Part shown: in pieces, positions 17,935-27,677 of the stretch
Layout: the number at the start of each line of letters is the position of its first letter
Numbering within the stretch: position 1 is the stretch's first letter
DNA from: CAWHPS01 sp963831235
GTDB taxonomy: Bacteria > Fibrobacterota > OXYB2-FULL-49-7 > JAEUSG01
DNA: 64,000 bases
Reading direction: 5' to 3'
NCBI GenBank assembly: GCA_963831235.1
Contig: CAWHPS010000075.1
Location: forward strand, 1 to 64,000
Position numbers and translations under genes: made by a program
Notes under the pieces: generated by a model
Databases searched by the model: none
The model's input: the letters and a program-made list of their open reading frames with translations, nothing else
What the model was told of the DNA's origin: nothing

Positions 17935-18780
17935 ATGAAACTTAAAGAATGGCTGAATTTACCCTTTGACCTGGATGTCAAAGGCGCTTATCCTGAAACA
18001 ACCTTGTTCCGCGCAAGTATTCTCTGGAAGGTGGAAGTCGACGACAAATACCAGAATACGGCATTATGGGATCAGGGTTTTCCCTCAAACGGTATTTTTT
18101 TCACTTATGATGGAAGCGGATGGCTCGAAGTTCCAGGTCAAAAGGTGAAACTGCTGCCAGGTACGCTCTTTATCATCAAAAACAAAACACCTTGTCGTTA
18201 TGGATGTGTTGAAAAAGGCCTTTGGAAATTCTACTGTCTGGTGTATGAACGATTCGCTCCATTAACTCAATTTAGAATGGATTATAATACATTCTATTGT
18301 GTTCCCAATCCTGCTCTTTTCAAACCCTTTTTCCGGAACATTGAGCAAGAAGCAATTGTAAGGAAGCATGCTTTCAAGCAGAAAATCGACACACTCCTCC
18401 ATGATTTCCTCATAACCTATTCAAGGGCATTCCTGGCTAGCAAATCACCCTCCGGCGACCCCATTGACAACACACTAAACTGGATGCATTCGAATAAAAG
18501 CGAACCTCTGAATATGGAAGGCTTAATTTTGAAATCCAAGCTTTGCAGAACCAACTTTTTCAAGGCCTTCATTAAAAAGACCGGAAAAACTCCAGTCCAA
18601 TTCTTCAATGATCTCAAACTGGAATCAGCAAGAATGATGATTGATGCGTACCAGGGTTCGTTTCGTGAAATATCGCAGTCACTGGGATTTTATGATGAGT
18701 ATTATTTTTCCAGGATGTTCAAGAAGAAATATGCTGTTTCACCACTTGAATACCGTAAGGTGAACCGCAATAATAACTGA
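17935..18780 (+). CDS. AraC-family transcriptional regulator
   Basis: The 281-residue protein has an N-terminal cupin-like sensing region (about 1-150) and a C-terminal double helix-turn-helix (about 185-278). The latter includes GKTPVQFFNDLKLESARMM and EISQSLGFYDEYYFSRMFKK followed by SPLEYRK, the diagnostic AraC end. It likely senses a small organic ligand and regulates the divergent URO-D gene through the 110-bp shared promoter region. Confidence 0.92.
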   Translation: MKLKEWLNLPFDLDVKGAYPETTLFRASILWKVEVDDKYQNTALWDQGFPSNGIFFTYDGSGWLEVPGQKVKLLPGTLFIIKNKTPCRYGCVEKGLWKFYCLVYERFAPLTQFRMDYNTFYCVPNPALFKPFFRNIEQEAIVRKHAFKQKIDTLLHDFLITYSRAFLASKSPSGDPIDNTLNWMHSNKSEPLNMEGLILKSKLCRTNFFKAFIKKTGKTPVQFFNDLKLESARMMIDAYQGSFREISQSLGFYDEYYFSRMFKKKYAVSPLEYRKVNRNNN

Positions 18781-18829
18781 TGCTGACAGGAGTTTTAATC
18801 ATTAGCTATTTGTAAACCAGGGGCGCATT

Positions 18830-19969
18830 ATGGACATAATTAATTCCTCCGGTCATCCCCTTTATATTTGGGGTAAGGGATTCGACAGTGGAACTCTTAA
18901 TCAACTTAAGCAGCTTGCTGAAATGCCATATATTTTCAAACATGTGGCGGCCATGCCGGACGCTCATGTAGGCATTGGTGCCACCATAGGCTCCGTGTTC
19001 GCATCGGACAGTGCAGTAGTGCCTTCGGCTGTGGGGGTTGACATTGGCTGCGGAATGCGCGCAATCCGCACAAACATATTGGCCGCTGAAATATCTGTTG
19101 ACAAGCTGCAGCGTTTCGTGGATGTTGCATATTCCCGTATCCCGCTCGGATTTGAGAGTCACAACAGCGAACAAAAATGGGAGGGCATAAAAGAATTTCC
19201 ACTCAATGATAAGGATCTGAAAAAGAAAGCGGCCATGCAGATCGGGACACTTGGCGGAGGAAACCACTTCATTGAAATCCAGACGGACGGGGAATTTACC
19301 TGGATTATGATTCATACCGGATCGCGGCATGTTGGTCTCCAAATCGCAGAGCATTATATCCGGGCAGCAAAAGAGCACAATACCAAACATAAAACAGGCC
19401 TCCCCTTCGAATTAAGCTTTCTTCCGCTCGATGAAAATATTGGAAAGGAATATCTTGCTGCAATGGATTGGACGCTAGCATATGCACGGGAAAACCGCAG
19501 GCAGCTTTTGGACAGGGTACTGGAAATTTTCGCCGAGACCATTTCACCGGCGATTGGGATAAGGGAAGACATTGAAATTCATCACAACTTCGCGGCTTTT
19601 GAAAAGCATTTCAATCGCAATGTTATGGTGCACAGGAAAGGCGCTACTCGTGCGTATGAGAATGAACTTGGCATCATCCCGGGTTCCATGGGTACCCCTT
19701 CATATATTACGCGCGGCTTGGGTAATCCGGATTCATTCATGTCGTCTTCTCATGGTGCTGGTAGGCGCATGAGCCGCAAAGCAGCCCAAAAACAAATTTC
19801 AATGGAGGATTTCAACTGTTCCATGAAAGGAATTGCTGTGATGCTTAAGAAATCCATGCTGGATGAGGCGCCACAGGCCTATAAAAATATTGATGATATC
19901 ATGACAGCGCAACAGGACCTGGTTGTAATTGTCTATAAATTAAAACCTCTTGCTAATATCAAAGGCTGA
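18830..19969 (+). CDS. rtcB: RtcB-family RNA ligase
   Basis: The 379-residue protein contains the complete RtcB active-site set: C74 in GVDIGCGM, H146 in GGGNHF, H162 and H167 in IHTGSRHVG, H268, and the guanylate-accepting H308 in SSSHGAGRRMSR. RtcB joins 2',3'-cyclic phosphate or 3'-phosphate RNA ends to 5'-hydroxyl ends using GTP and Mn. The length matches the shorter bacterial subgroup rather than the 480-residue archaeal type. No archease or RtcA/RtcR gene is near, so its trigger and RNA targets are not shown here. Confidence 0.93.
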   Translation: MDIINSSGHPLYIWGKGFDSGTLNQLKQLAEMPYIFKHVAAMPDAHVGIGATIGSVFASDSAVVPSAVGVDIGCGMRAIRTNILAAEISVDKLQRFVDVAYSRIPLGFESHNSEQKWEGIKEFPLNDKDLKKKAAMQIGTLGGGNHFIEIQTDGEFTWIMIHTGSRHVGLQIAEHYIRAAKEHNTKHKTGLPFELSFLPLDENIGKEYLAAMDWTLAYARENRRQLLDRVLEIFAETISPAIGIREDIEIHHNFAAFEKHFNRNVMVHRKGATRAYENELGIIPGSMGTPSYITRGLGNPDSFMSSSHGAGRRMSRKAAQKQISMEDFNCSMKGIAVMLKKSMLDEAPQAYKNIDDIMTAQQDLVVIVYKLKPLANIKG

Positions 19970-20160
19970 AACTTGCTGAAATTAGTGTTTTTATAAGCAA
20001 CACCTGTATCCTTGAACCGCAAATTAACAGTATTAAATTATATTAAGCAGTATTTATCAATGGCTTTCTTGCGCGTAGCAAAAACAATACCCGTTTGTTG
20101 ATAAAAAAACTCTCATATATTATTTTACATACAGGATTTTAATGGAAAAGAGAAAGTTAT

Positions 20161-21081
20161 ATGATGCAACCTGAATCAAATCATGAATCAAAACCAACCA
20201 CCCCGGTAGATCGAATGATTGACGGGCCTGGTGTTATTGACGAAGAAATTATCGGCATGGCAAGCGGTGATGTGGTAAACCGTATTGAAGTAATGGAAAA
20301 GTATAACAATGTGAAAAACCAGTACAACGGCAACTTTTACAGCGACCTGATTTATATCCTGACGAACATACGTCTTGATGAAGCGACTGCCAGGACCGAC
20401 TGGCATAATATTTTAAAGCACAAACATTTCATGAGCGAAAAACTAAGCCGAAATGTCGGGATCAGGGTCGCGACCATGGATTTTTATACCAACATAACCC
20501 GCCAGATTGCAACCCCGAAAATAATCGACATGAGGGAATACTCAAGGACGGTGAAGGAATCAATAACAGATCCGCTTACCCTATGTTATAACCGCCGATA
20601 TTTCGATTATATAATGAAGCAGTACTGTAACCTGGCACAGGAAAACAACTTGCCTCTCTCGCTTCTTATGGTCGATATGGATTATCTTAAGCTTTACAAT
20701 GATCAGAATGGCCACATTGCAGGCGACTTCGCACTAATTGAAATATCCCGCATCTTCAATGTGCTTACAAGGAAATCCGATATTGTGGCACGGTACGGAG
20801 GCGATGAATTTGCCCTGGTTTTAAAGGACACAAAGCCGGAAGATGCTTTTGCAGCTGCTGAAAAAATCCGTAAGGCTGTTGAAGATTATCGGTTTCCGAA
20901 CGAGCAGACCCTTCCGAGCCGCCGTCTTACGGTTTCAATAGGCGTGGCTGATATGGATGATGAAATTCTCGAACCCGTTGACCTTGTGAAAAATGCGGAT
21001 TCCGCTCTCTACGAAGCAAAAGCCCAGGGACGGAATGTGGTAAGACTTTTCAAATCAGCGAAAGGTAAAAGTGAGAATTAA
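20161..21081 (+). CDS. diguanylate cyclase (GGDEF domain)
   Basis: The 306-residue protein has an N-terminal region of about 130 residues with no recognised fold and a C-terminal GGDEF domain (about 135-300). GGDEF at residues 213-217 is intact. The RKSD at 204-207, five residues before it, matches the product-inhibition I-site. It should make c-di-GMP from GTP and be feedback regulated. No membrane helix is seen. Its 3' end overlaps aroE by 11 bases, putting it at the head of the long operon that follows. An HD-GYP protein that could degrade c-di-GMP lies at 42.4-44.3 kb. Confidence 0.92.
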   Translation: MMQPESNHESKPTTPVDRMIDGPGVIDEEIIGMASGDVVNRIEVMEKYNNVKNQYNGNFYSDLIYILTNIRLDEATARTDWHNILKHKHFMSEKLSRNVGIRVATMDFYTNITRQIATPKIIDMREYSRTVKESITDPLTLCYNRRYFDYIMKQYCNLAQENNLPLSLLMVDMDYLKLYNDQNGHIAGDFALIEISRIFNVLTRKSDIVARYGGDEFALVLKDTKPEDAFAAAEKIRKAVEDYRFPNEQTLPSRRLTVSIGVADMDDEILEPVDLVKNADSALYEAKAQGRNVVRLFKSAKGKSEN

Positions 21082-21919
21082 CGGCAAAACCCGCGTGATG
21101 GGTGTTATAGGCGATCCCATAAGCCATACGCTTTCACCTGCCATGCATAATGCCGCGTGCCATGAACTTGGCTTAAATACTGTTTACCTGCCATTTCATG
21201 TTCTACCTAAAGATCTCGGACATGCAATTGCAGGGATACGGGCGCTCGATATTGCAGGAATAAATGTTACAATACCTCATAAAGAGGGTGTAATAAAATA
21301 CCTTGATGAAATTTCCGAAGAATCACGCATAATCGGCGCTGTAAATACCATTGTAAACAAAAATGGCAGGCTATCAGGCACAACTACTGACCCCGAAGGA
21401 ATCAGGCGGACATTAAAAAGCAAAAAAATATATCCAACCAGGCAAACGATAACCATTCTCGGTACCGGCGGTACTGCTCGTACCGCGCTCTTTACCTTCC
21501 TTCTTGATGGATGCAAAGATGTTGCCATAGCTTGCCGCAATTTGAAAAAAGGAACACTGCTTTCAAAAGAGGCGTTAAGACGTTTCAAGAAGAACGTCCC
21601 GGTGTTCCTTTTACAGGGAAGCGATTTAAAAGCAAGGTTTGATGAAACAACGCTTCTTGTCAACTGTACATCCGTGGGCATGTTTCCCGCAACCGGAAAA
21701 ACACCTGTGGATAAAAGCAGCTTGCATGCCGGCATGACCGTATTCGATATTGTATATAACCCGATAAAAACACGTCTCCTGAAAGAGGCGGGTGAAAAGG
21801 GCTGCACTGTAGTAAGCGGTATGGATATGCTGATTTATCAGGGCTTGACCGCGTTTCGCCTCATTACCGAAAAAACTGCAGATGAAGAAACATTTCGCAA
21901 GGGGTTTCTTAACGGATGA
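21071..21919 (+). CDS. aroE: shikimate dehydrogenase
   Basis: A 282-residue NADP-dependent shikimate dehydrogenase. The start is GTG at 21071, within the previous gene. It shows the substrate motif [14 protein letters not shown] near the N-terminus, the catalytic Lys in VTIPHKEG and the NADP motif [10 protein letters not shown], ending with the conserved [13 protein letters not shown]. It catalyses 3-dehydroshikimate reduction in the aromatic amino acid pathway. Another step of the same pathway, DAHP synthase, is at 37.4 kb. It overlaps lptB by four bases. Confidence 0.95.
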   Translation: MRINGKTRVMGVIGDPISHTLSPAMHNAACHELGLNTVYLPFHVLPKDLGHAIAGIRALDIAGINVTIPHKEGVIKYLDEISEESRIIGAVNTIVNKNGRLSGTTTDPEGIRRTLKSKKIYPTRQTITILGTGGTARTALFTFLLDGCKDVAIACRNLKKGTLLSKEALRRFKKNVPVFLLQGSDLKARFDETTLLVNCTSVGMFPATGKTPVDKSSLHAGMTVFDIVYNPIKTRLLKEAGEKGCTVVSGMDMLIYQGLTAFRLITEKTADEETFRKGFLNG

Positions 21920-22641
21920 ACGAGATAAGAACACAGGAAATCGTAAAAATCTACCGCAAGAAAAAAGTTGTGGATAAAGTCTCCTTCAATGTCAAGAAAG
22001 GTGAAATTGTGGGACTTTTGGGTCCTAATGGCGCGGGCAAGACAACGAGTTTTTACATGATTGTAGGGCTCATAAAACCCACAGATGGAAAGATATTTGC
22101 CGACGATAAAGACATTACCGGTCTTCCCATGTACAGACGCGCGCGCATAGGTATCGGGTATCTTCCACAAGAACCTTCGATTTTCCGTAAGCTTACGGTT
22201 GAAGAGAATATTATGGCAATCCTTGAAACACTTAAAATCAGCAGGGAAGAGAGAACTGAAAGACTCGAAAAGCTGCTTTCCGATTTTCGCATAACCTCCT
22301 TGCGGAAAAACCTTGCATATACGCTTTCCGGCGGAGAACGCAGACGCACAGAGATAGCCCGCGCCCTGTCAACTCAACCGGATTTTCTGCTACTTGACGA
22401 ACCTTTTGCGGGTGTTGACCCGATAGCAGTGGAAGACATTCAGAACATAGTTGCCGGTCTTCGTTTAAAGGGGATAGGCGTGCTTATAACCGACCATAAT
22501 GTACGAGATACGCTTGCGATCACGGATCGCGCATACATAATGTTCGAGGGAAGGATACTTAAAACAGGGACCTCGGATTTCCTGGCAAACGATCCCGAGG
22601 CGCGGAAAATTTATCTTGGTTCAAACTTCAAACTGGATTAA
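21916..22641 (+). CDS. lptB: lipopolysaccharide export ABC ATPase LptB
   Basis: A 241-residue ABC ATPase with Walker [11 protein letters not shown], signature [15 protein letters not shown] and Walker [17 protein letters not shown], the LptB-specific wording. It energises LPS extraction from the inner membrane with LptFGC, which are not in view. The lptB-rpoN-hpf order is a familiar arrangement in Proteobacteria and other Gram-negatives, supporting both the call and a Gram-negative envelope. Confidence 0.95.
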   Translation: MNEIRTQEIVKIYRKKKVVDKVSFNVKKGEIVGLLGPNGAGKTTSFYMIVGLIKPTDGKIFADDKDITGLPMYRRARIGIGYLPQEPSIFRKLTVEENIMAILETLKISREERTERLEKLLSDFRITSLRKNLAYTLSGGERRRTEIARALSTQPDFLLLDEPFAGVDPIAVEDIQNIVAGLRLKGIGVLITDHNVRDTLAITDRAYIMFEGRILKTGTSDFLANDPEARKIYLGSNFKLD

Positions 22642-22657
22642 AGTAGGGAGAGATATT

Positions 22658-24169
22658 ATGAGTAATTTATCATTAGAAACATCAATGAAGCTGAGCCAGA
22701 CGCTGTCGCCGCAGATGATTCAGTCGCTCAAACTTCTTCAATATTCAAGCCTCCAGTTGGAACAGGTCCTGCGCAAGGAGATTCAGGAAAACCCCATCCT
22801 TGAAGAGGCTTCCGAAGAGGAAGCGCCCACAGCGGACAATCAATCCACCGACGAGTCAAGGACCGAGGCTGCTGTAACAGCCGAGGCATCGGACGCCAAA
22901 GACGAGGAAGCCGGCGAACCAATGCCTAAAACAATGGAAGAGGATGACGCAAAAGCCGTCATTCCCGAAACAAACCCCATTGAAGAGGTGAACTGGAGTG
23001 ATTTTGAGGGTGAGAACTATTCACCATCCTACAAAAAGGGCCTTGAAGAGAATGACGAAAACTCAAGTGAAATGTACGAAAAGATACCGGTATCATTTGC
23101 ATCACTTGAGGAGCATCTTTTAAAACAGCTACAGGAAAAAAAGCTCTCCCCGAAGCAGATGGAAATCGGTGAATTCATCATCGGCAATATTGATGATAAG
23201 GGATATCTTGTAGTAAGCGTCAGCGATATTGCGGAAAAATTCGAAACGACCCCGGCCTTTGTGAATGAAATACGAAACAGCATCCAGCATTTCGATCCCC
23301 TCGGAGTGGCCTCGATTGATTTGCGGGAAAATCTGCTAACACAATGCAGGGCCAAAGGACTTGGCGACTCCCTGATGTCCCGCATCATCGAACAGCACTT
23401 CGACCTTTTGAAAAAATACCAGATGCCCGAGATAGCGAAAAAGCTCGGGGTTTCGGTGCAGGATGTACAGCAGGCTGTTCGGGAAATAGGCCATCTTGAA
23501 CCTAATCCCGGCACGCTTATAAGTTCCCAGAAACCCCAAATCATTACGCCTGAACTCATGGTTTCAAAGCAGGACAACGGAGAATTTCTTGTTTCATTAA
23601 TCGATGGTAATGTTCCGAATATCAAGATATCCAGGCCATATCTGGATTTGTTAAGAAAAGAGAAAAAGCGCACTCCTGAAATAAAAAAATACATATCCGA
23701 AAAACTGAATTCCGCAAACTGGCTCATTAGGGCCATTGAGCAGCGCAAAGTGACCATGATAAAAGTCATGACCGCAATAGTGGAAAAACAGAAGGAGTGG
23801 TTTGAAAAGGGGCCGCCTCATCTTTCCCCTTTGCGGCTGCAGGAAATTGCTGACATAATCAGCATGCACATATCAACGGTCTGCCGGGTCACAAACGACA
23901 AATATGTTCAGACCCCGTACGGCATCTTTGAACTCAAGTATTTTTTCGGGTCAGGGGTTGAGCAGGACGACGGCACCGAGGTCTCCACATCTCGGGCCAA
24001 GGACATCCTGAAGGAACTAGTTCAGCAGGAAGCGAAAAAGAAGCCATTAAGCGATCAGAAACTTGTGGACCTTCTGAAAGAGCGGGGAATTGAAGTTGCG
24101 CGAAGGACCATTTCCAAATACCGCGAACAGCTAAGTATTTTACCCGCAAGGCTACGCAAGGAATTCTGA
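22658..24169 (+). CDS. rpoN: RNA polymerase sigma-54 factor
   Basis: I choose the ATG at 22658 (MSNLSLETSMKLSQ) because GGGAG precedes it; a longer frame from 22616 would overlap lptB. The 503-residue protein has the activator-interacting N-terminus (SQTLSPQMIQSLKLLQ), an acidic linker rich in Glu/Asp/Ala (about 45-130), the core-binding domain, and the RpoN box ARRTISKYRE near the C-terminus. It directs transcription from -24/-12 promoters with enhancer-binding activators, none of which is encoded here. Its stop overlaps lipA by one base. Confidence 0.96.
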   Translation: MSNLSLETSMKLSQTLSPQMIQSLKLLQYSSLQLEQVLRKEIQENPILEEASEEEAPTADNQSTDESRTEAAVTAEASDAKDEEAGEPMPKTMEEDDAKAVIPETNPIEEVNWSDFEGENYSPSYKKGLEENDENSSEMYEKIPVSFASLEEHLLKQLQEKKLSPKQMEIGEFIIGNIDDKGYLVVSVSDIAEKFETTPAFVNEIRNSIQHFDPLGVASIDLRENLLTQCRAKGLGDSLMSRIIEQHFDLLKKYQMPEIAKKLGVSVQDVQQAVREIGHLEPNPGTLISSQKPQIITPELMVSKQDNGEFLVSLIDGNVPNIKISRPYLDLLRKEKKRTPEIKKYISEKLNSANWLIRAIEQRKVTMIKVMTAIVEKQKEWFEKGPPHLSPLRLQEIADIISMHISTVCRVTNDKYVQTPYGIFELKYFFGSGVEQDDGTEVSTSRAKDILKELVQQEAKKKPLSDQKLVDLLKERGIEVARRTISKYREQLSILPARLRKEF

Positions 24170-25041
24170 TGATCAAAAACCGTAAACCCGCCTGGCTTAG
24201 AAAAAGATTGTCAAGTAGTGGAGAATCTATTCGTGTGTCGCGCCTTTTAAGCGACAATGGCCTTGACACCGTATGCCGCGGGGCCAAATGCCCGAACATA
24301 TTCGAATGCTTCGACAGAGGTACGGCAACATTCCTGATTATGGGAGACAAATGCACACGAAATTGCGGTTTTTGCGCTATGTCAAATGCGTTCACCGGAA
24401 CTCCCATGTCGGGATTCGCACAGCCTTCTTATGATGAACCGGAAAGGGTCGCGGAAGCAATAAAAAAACTCGGACTCAAACATGCGGTCATAACCTCGGT
24501 TACCCGTGATGACCTGCCAGACGGCGGCGCCCGCCACTTCGCAAACACGATAATTGCGATACAGAAGCAAAATCCCGGGACAACCGTTGAAATCCTGACC
24601 CCTGATTTTAATGGTGACTTTTCCGTTCTTTCGGCCTTTAAAAATGCGGCGCCTGATATATTCAATCATAACCTTGAAACAGTGCCAAGACTTTATTCCA
24701 TTCGTCCAGGCGCTTCATATAATAAATCACTCTCTCTCTTATTGACTTTTAAGGAGCTCTTTCCGAGTGTTCTGACAAAATCAGGCATTATGGCAGGGCT
24801 TGGCGAAACACAGGATGAAATTCTCTCCGTGCTCAGGGATTTGCGTGAAAACAAATGCGATTACATAACCATAGGTCAATACCTGAACCCGTCTGAAAGG
24901 CACGAGCCCATAAAAGAATACATTCCACCGGAGAGGTTCGCCTTTTACAAGGAGTTCGCTGAATCATTGGGTTTCAAGGCTGTTTCATGCGGGCCTTATG
25001 TGCGCAGTTCATACATGGCGGAAGAAATGATGGCTGTTTAA
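24169..25041 (+). CDS. lipA: lipoyl synthase (radical SAM)
   Basis: The 290-residue protein carries both LipA cluster motifs: the auxiliary cluster cysteines C36, C41 and C47 (CRGAKCPNIFEC) and the radical SAM cysteines C62, C66 and C69 (CTRNCGFC), plus the closing RSSY serine ligand. It inserts two sulfur atoms into octanoyl-carrier domains of dehydrogenase complexes or GcvH. Insertion of lipA between rpoN and hpf is unusual compared with the common rpoN-hpf order. Confidence 0.96.
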   Translation: MIKNRKPAWLRKRLSSSGESIRVSRLLSDNGLDTVCRGAKCPNIFECFDRGTATFLIMGDKCTRNCGFCAMSNAFTGTPMSGFAQPSYDEPERVAEAIKKLGLKHAVITSVTRDDLPDGGARHFANTIIAIQKQNPGTTVEILTPDFNGDFSVLSAFKNAAPDIFNHNLETVPRLYSIRPGASYNKSLSLLLTFKELFPSVLTKSGIMAGLGETQDEILSVLRDLRENKCDYITIGQYLNPSERHEPIKEYIPPERFAFYKEFAESLGFKAVSCGPYVRSSYMAEEMMAV

Positions 25042-25115
25042 ATAATAAATTTACCATAATGCATTGAAAAATGATATTTTATGAATAACAATAACACAAT
25101 CCACAGGAGATTACC

Positions 25116-25433
25116 ATGAACGTCCAATTTACCGCACGGCATTTCCATGCCTCAGATGCCCTGAAACAGGATGTCACTGCCCGGGCCGAAGACCTGATCC
25201 GTTATTACGAAAACATCACCTCCGCCCATGTTATACTTGACGCGGAGGATGATATCCGTAAAAAAGCAGAGATTGTCCTTAATACAAAGCAAAAAAGCAT
25301 AACAGGCAAGGCAACTGACGAAAAAATGGGCATGGCAATCGACAATGCATTCGAAAAGGTAGAACGCCAGCTGAAAAAGCTTAACCAGAAAGTCAAAGGT
25401 CATAAGGAAAAAGGGCTTAAGGAAAACCTTTGA
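25116..25433 (+). CDS. hpf: ribosome hibernation promoting factor, short form
   Basis: A 105-residue HPF/RaiA-type protein (MNVQFTARHFHASDALKQ; ENITSAHVILDAEDD; C-terminal helix MAIDNAFEKVERQLKKLNQKVK). Its length fits the short form, which needs a partner such as RMF in gammaproteobacteria to make 100S dimers. It follows the lipA stop by about 75 bases and has AGGAG before the ATG, so it may have its own promoter in the AT-rich gap. Confidence 0.93.
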   Translation: MNVQFTARHFHASDALKQDVTARAEDLIRYYENITSAHVILDAEDDIRKKAEIVLNTKQKSITGKATDEKMGMAIDNAFEKVERQLKKLNQKVKGHKEKGLKENL

Positions 25434-25473
25434 TGAGTCCTGTCTTTTGATTTTTTAAGGAAAAGAGGATCTG

Positions 25474-26460
25474 TTGTCGGAAAGTACTGATTTTTCTCTA
25501 AGCAATAAAAAACAGAGCATTACAGTCCAGGATCTCTTTGAAACAAACAAAGAAGATTTCCAGATTACCCTTTTGTCAGGAAAGGGTTCCCTTAAAAGGA
25601 CCGTTACGACCCACGAGATCCATTTTCCAGGACTTGCATTATCCGGCTTTCTGTATCATTTCCATCACAATAAAATCCAGTTTATTGCGGACATGGAATG
25701 GCACTATCTAAATTCGCTTAAACCAAAAGAGAGGGCCATATCCGTTGACCGTCTTTTTGAAAACCCCATTCCAGCGGTGGTTATAACAAGCGCCCGCAAA
25801 CCCCACCCTGAACTTCTTCAAAGCGCAAAGAGACACGGCGTGCCGATGTATCAGACAGCTCTTAGTTCCGGTGATGCTTCCAGGCGCATTTCGCTCTTCC
25901 TCGAAGATTATTTTGCGCCAAAGCTCACGCTCCATGCAAGTCTTGTTGATGTTTATGGAATCGGCATGCTTTACACCGGGAAAAGCGGCATAGGCAAAAG
26001 CGAATGCGCGCTTGATTTGGTTGAGCGCGGCCACAGGCTTGTTGCGGACGACATATTAACAATCACCAGAAAAAACGATAGCCTGATAGGTGCAAGCAAC
26101 CCCCTCATAGGCCACCACATGGAAATCAGGGGCATAGGAATAATCAATATACAGCAGCTTTTCGGAATAAGGGCCATACGCCTCGACAAAAAGATCGAAG
26201 TTATTGTCGAGCTTGTTGAATGGGACCCCAAGACAAACTACGAGCGCCTGGGACTTACCGAGCACACAACCGACATCCTCGGCATCAAAGTCGATAAGGT
26301 TTCAATACCCATATTCCCGGGCAAGAACATAACCGTGATATCCGAGGTCATTGCCATGAACATGCTGCTGAAATATAACGGCGTCAATACCGCACAGGAC
26401 TTCAACAGGAAGCTGATTGACACCCTTCAGACAAAAAGACAGCAGCGACTCAAGGAGTAA
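25474..26460 (+). CDS. hprK: HPr kinase/phosphorylase
   Basis: The start is TTG at 25474 with AAGAGGA seven bases upstream. The 328-residue protein contains Walker A GKSGIGKS at 169-176, the ADD after it and the HprK signature region MEIRGIGIINIQQLFG. HprK phosphorylates HPr on Ser46 and removes that phosphate. The HPr encoded 1 kb downstream has Ser46. In Gram-negatives such genes serve a regulatory PTS, linking carbon or energy state to transcription and envelope functions. Confidence 0.95.
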   Translation: MSESTDFSLSNKKQSITVQDLFETNKEDFQITLLSGKGSLKRTVTTHEIHFPGLALSGFLYHFHHNKIQFIADMEWHYLNSLKPKERAISVDRLFENPIPAVVITSARKPHPELLQSAKRHGVPMYQTALSSGDASRRISLFLEDYFAPKLTLHASLVDVYGIGMLYTGKSGIGKSECALDLVERGHRLVADDILTITRKNDSLIGASNPLIGHHMEIRGIGIINIQQLFGIRAIRLDKKIEVIVELVEWDPKTNYERLGLTEHTTDILGIKVDKVSIPIFPGKNITVISEVIAMNMLLKYNGVNTAQDFNRKLIDTLQTKRQQRLKE

Positions 26461-26466
26461 AGTTAT

Positions 26467-27375
26467 ATGCGCACAAAAAGAACCGATTTTGTGGTTGGAT
26501 TCGTGATTACGATCTCCATTGCCATACTTATATTCGGGATAATCTATCTTAAGGAATACAGTATCGGAAAAAAGACCCAGATGGTCTATGCACTGTTTGA
26601 TGATATCGGGACACTCACCGAGGGTGATCCCGTGAAAATAAACGGTGTAAAGATGGGCAAGGTGGCCACGCGCGAGCTCAAGGGCAATAAGGTCCTCGTG
26701 GGCATGGAAATAGACGCGAGCGTTATGATTCCGTCCGACTCTCGCGTTACGATCCAAAACGTGGGCCTTATGGGAGAGCGGATGATCGGTTTCCGCCTTG
26801 GCAATTCGCAAACACCCATAAACCCTGACACCCCGCTTCCCGGTTATTTCGACAGCGGTGTTGCCGAAGCCATGGGCATGCTTGGCGATGTTTTTGTGGA
26901 TGCAAAAGACCTTGTGCTTCAAATCCGCAAATTGATGGACGAAACCGTTGCAAACGAGGAATTCCTTAAGACATTTAAAAACGTCACGGAACGGCTTGAC
27001 CGGCTTACCATAGCCATTGATAGGATGGTTGCCGGAAACGAGGCCACGGTAAATTCAATAATAAAAGATGTAAATGTCACAACGTCCGAACTCAAAGGCT
27101 TTGTTAACGGCAATATGGGCAAGATGGACACCATTGTTTCAAATGTTTCAACCGCTTCGGAAAGGGCCAAGGTTTTATCAATAAAAGCTGAAGATATAAC
27201 AAAAAAGATCGATGTGCTTCTTGCCAAGCTCAACAGTGATGACGGCACATTGAACCGTATTCTTAAGGATAAGGAGCTTTATTCCTTGCTTAAAAGCACG
27301 ATTACCGAAGCTGACTCCCTACTTAAATCAATAAATAAAACAGGAAAAATAAAAGTAAAACTGTTCGGTAACTGA
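26467..27375 (+). CDS. second MCE-domain (MlaD-like) protein
   Basis: The 302-residue protein has an N-terminal membrane helix (VGFVITISIAILIFGIIYL) and an MCE domain (about 35-115) with GTLTEGDPVKINGVKMGKV. A helical C-terminal region of about 170 residues follows. It is a paralogue of the MCE protein at 10.7 kb but has no permease or ATPase next to it. It sits between hprK and ptsH with 6- and 17-base gaps, so it is part of the regulatory PTS transcript. It probably joins a permease encoded elsewhere. Confidence 0.88.
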   Translation: MRTKRTDFVVGFVITISIAILIFGIIYLKEYSIGKKTQMVYALFDDIGTLTEGDPVKINGVKMGKVATRELKGNKVLVGMEIDASVMIPSDSRVTIQNVGLMGERMIGFRLGNSQTPINPDTPLPGYFDSGVAEAMGMLGDVFVDAKDLVLQIRKLMDETVANEEFLKTFKNVTERLDRLTIAIDRMVAGNEATVNSIIKDVNVTTSELKGFVNGNMGKMDTIVSNVSTASERAKVLSIKAEDITKKIDVLLAKLNSDDGTLNRILKDKELYSLLKSTITEADSLLKSINKTGKIKVKLFGN

Positions 27376-27392
27376 CACAGGCGGGCAAACAA

Positions 27393-27671
27393 ATGATAGA
27401 ACGAGAAGTAGTCATTAAAAACAAATACGGTCTGCATGCCAGGCCGTCTGCGGCTTTTGTACAGGCCGCAAGCCAGTTCACCTCAGACATCACACTCATA
27501 AACGAAGACAAAATCGCAAACGGCAAGAGTATCATAAGCCTTATGGTGCTTGCTGCCGAATGCGGGGCAAAAATCCTTCTTCGTGCAAGCGGAAACGATG
27601 AAAAGGAGGCAATAGACTTTCTAATCAAATTAGTGAACAACAAGTTTAACATCAAAGAAGAAGACCTTTAG
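27393..27671 (+). CDS. ptsH: phosphocarrier protein HPr
   Basis: A 92-residue HPr with the EI phosphorylation site H15 in GLHARPS and the HprK site S46 in NGKSIISLM, both exactly at canonical numbers. It receives phosphate from PEP via EI and can be inactivated by Ser46 phosphorylation. hprK lies upstream and ptsI 6 bases downstream. Confidence 0.96.
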   Translation: MIEREVVIKNKYGLHARPSAAFVQAASQFTSDITLINEDKIANGKSIISLMVLAAECGAKILLRASGNDEKEAIDFLIKLVNNKFNIKEEDL

Positions 27672-27677
27672 GCCCCA

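Noticed and set aside
20047..20112. TTTATCAA/TTGATAAA inverted repeat before the diguanylate cyclase
   Set aside because: Only 8 bp in AT-rich DNA, likely by chance; no second copy was seen.
22616..22657. Longer N-terminus for rpoN
   Set aside because: The extra 14 residues overlap lptB, lack family similarity, and the internal ATG has a better ribosome site.
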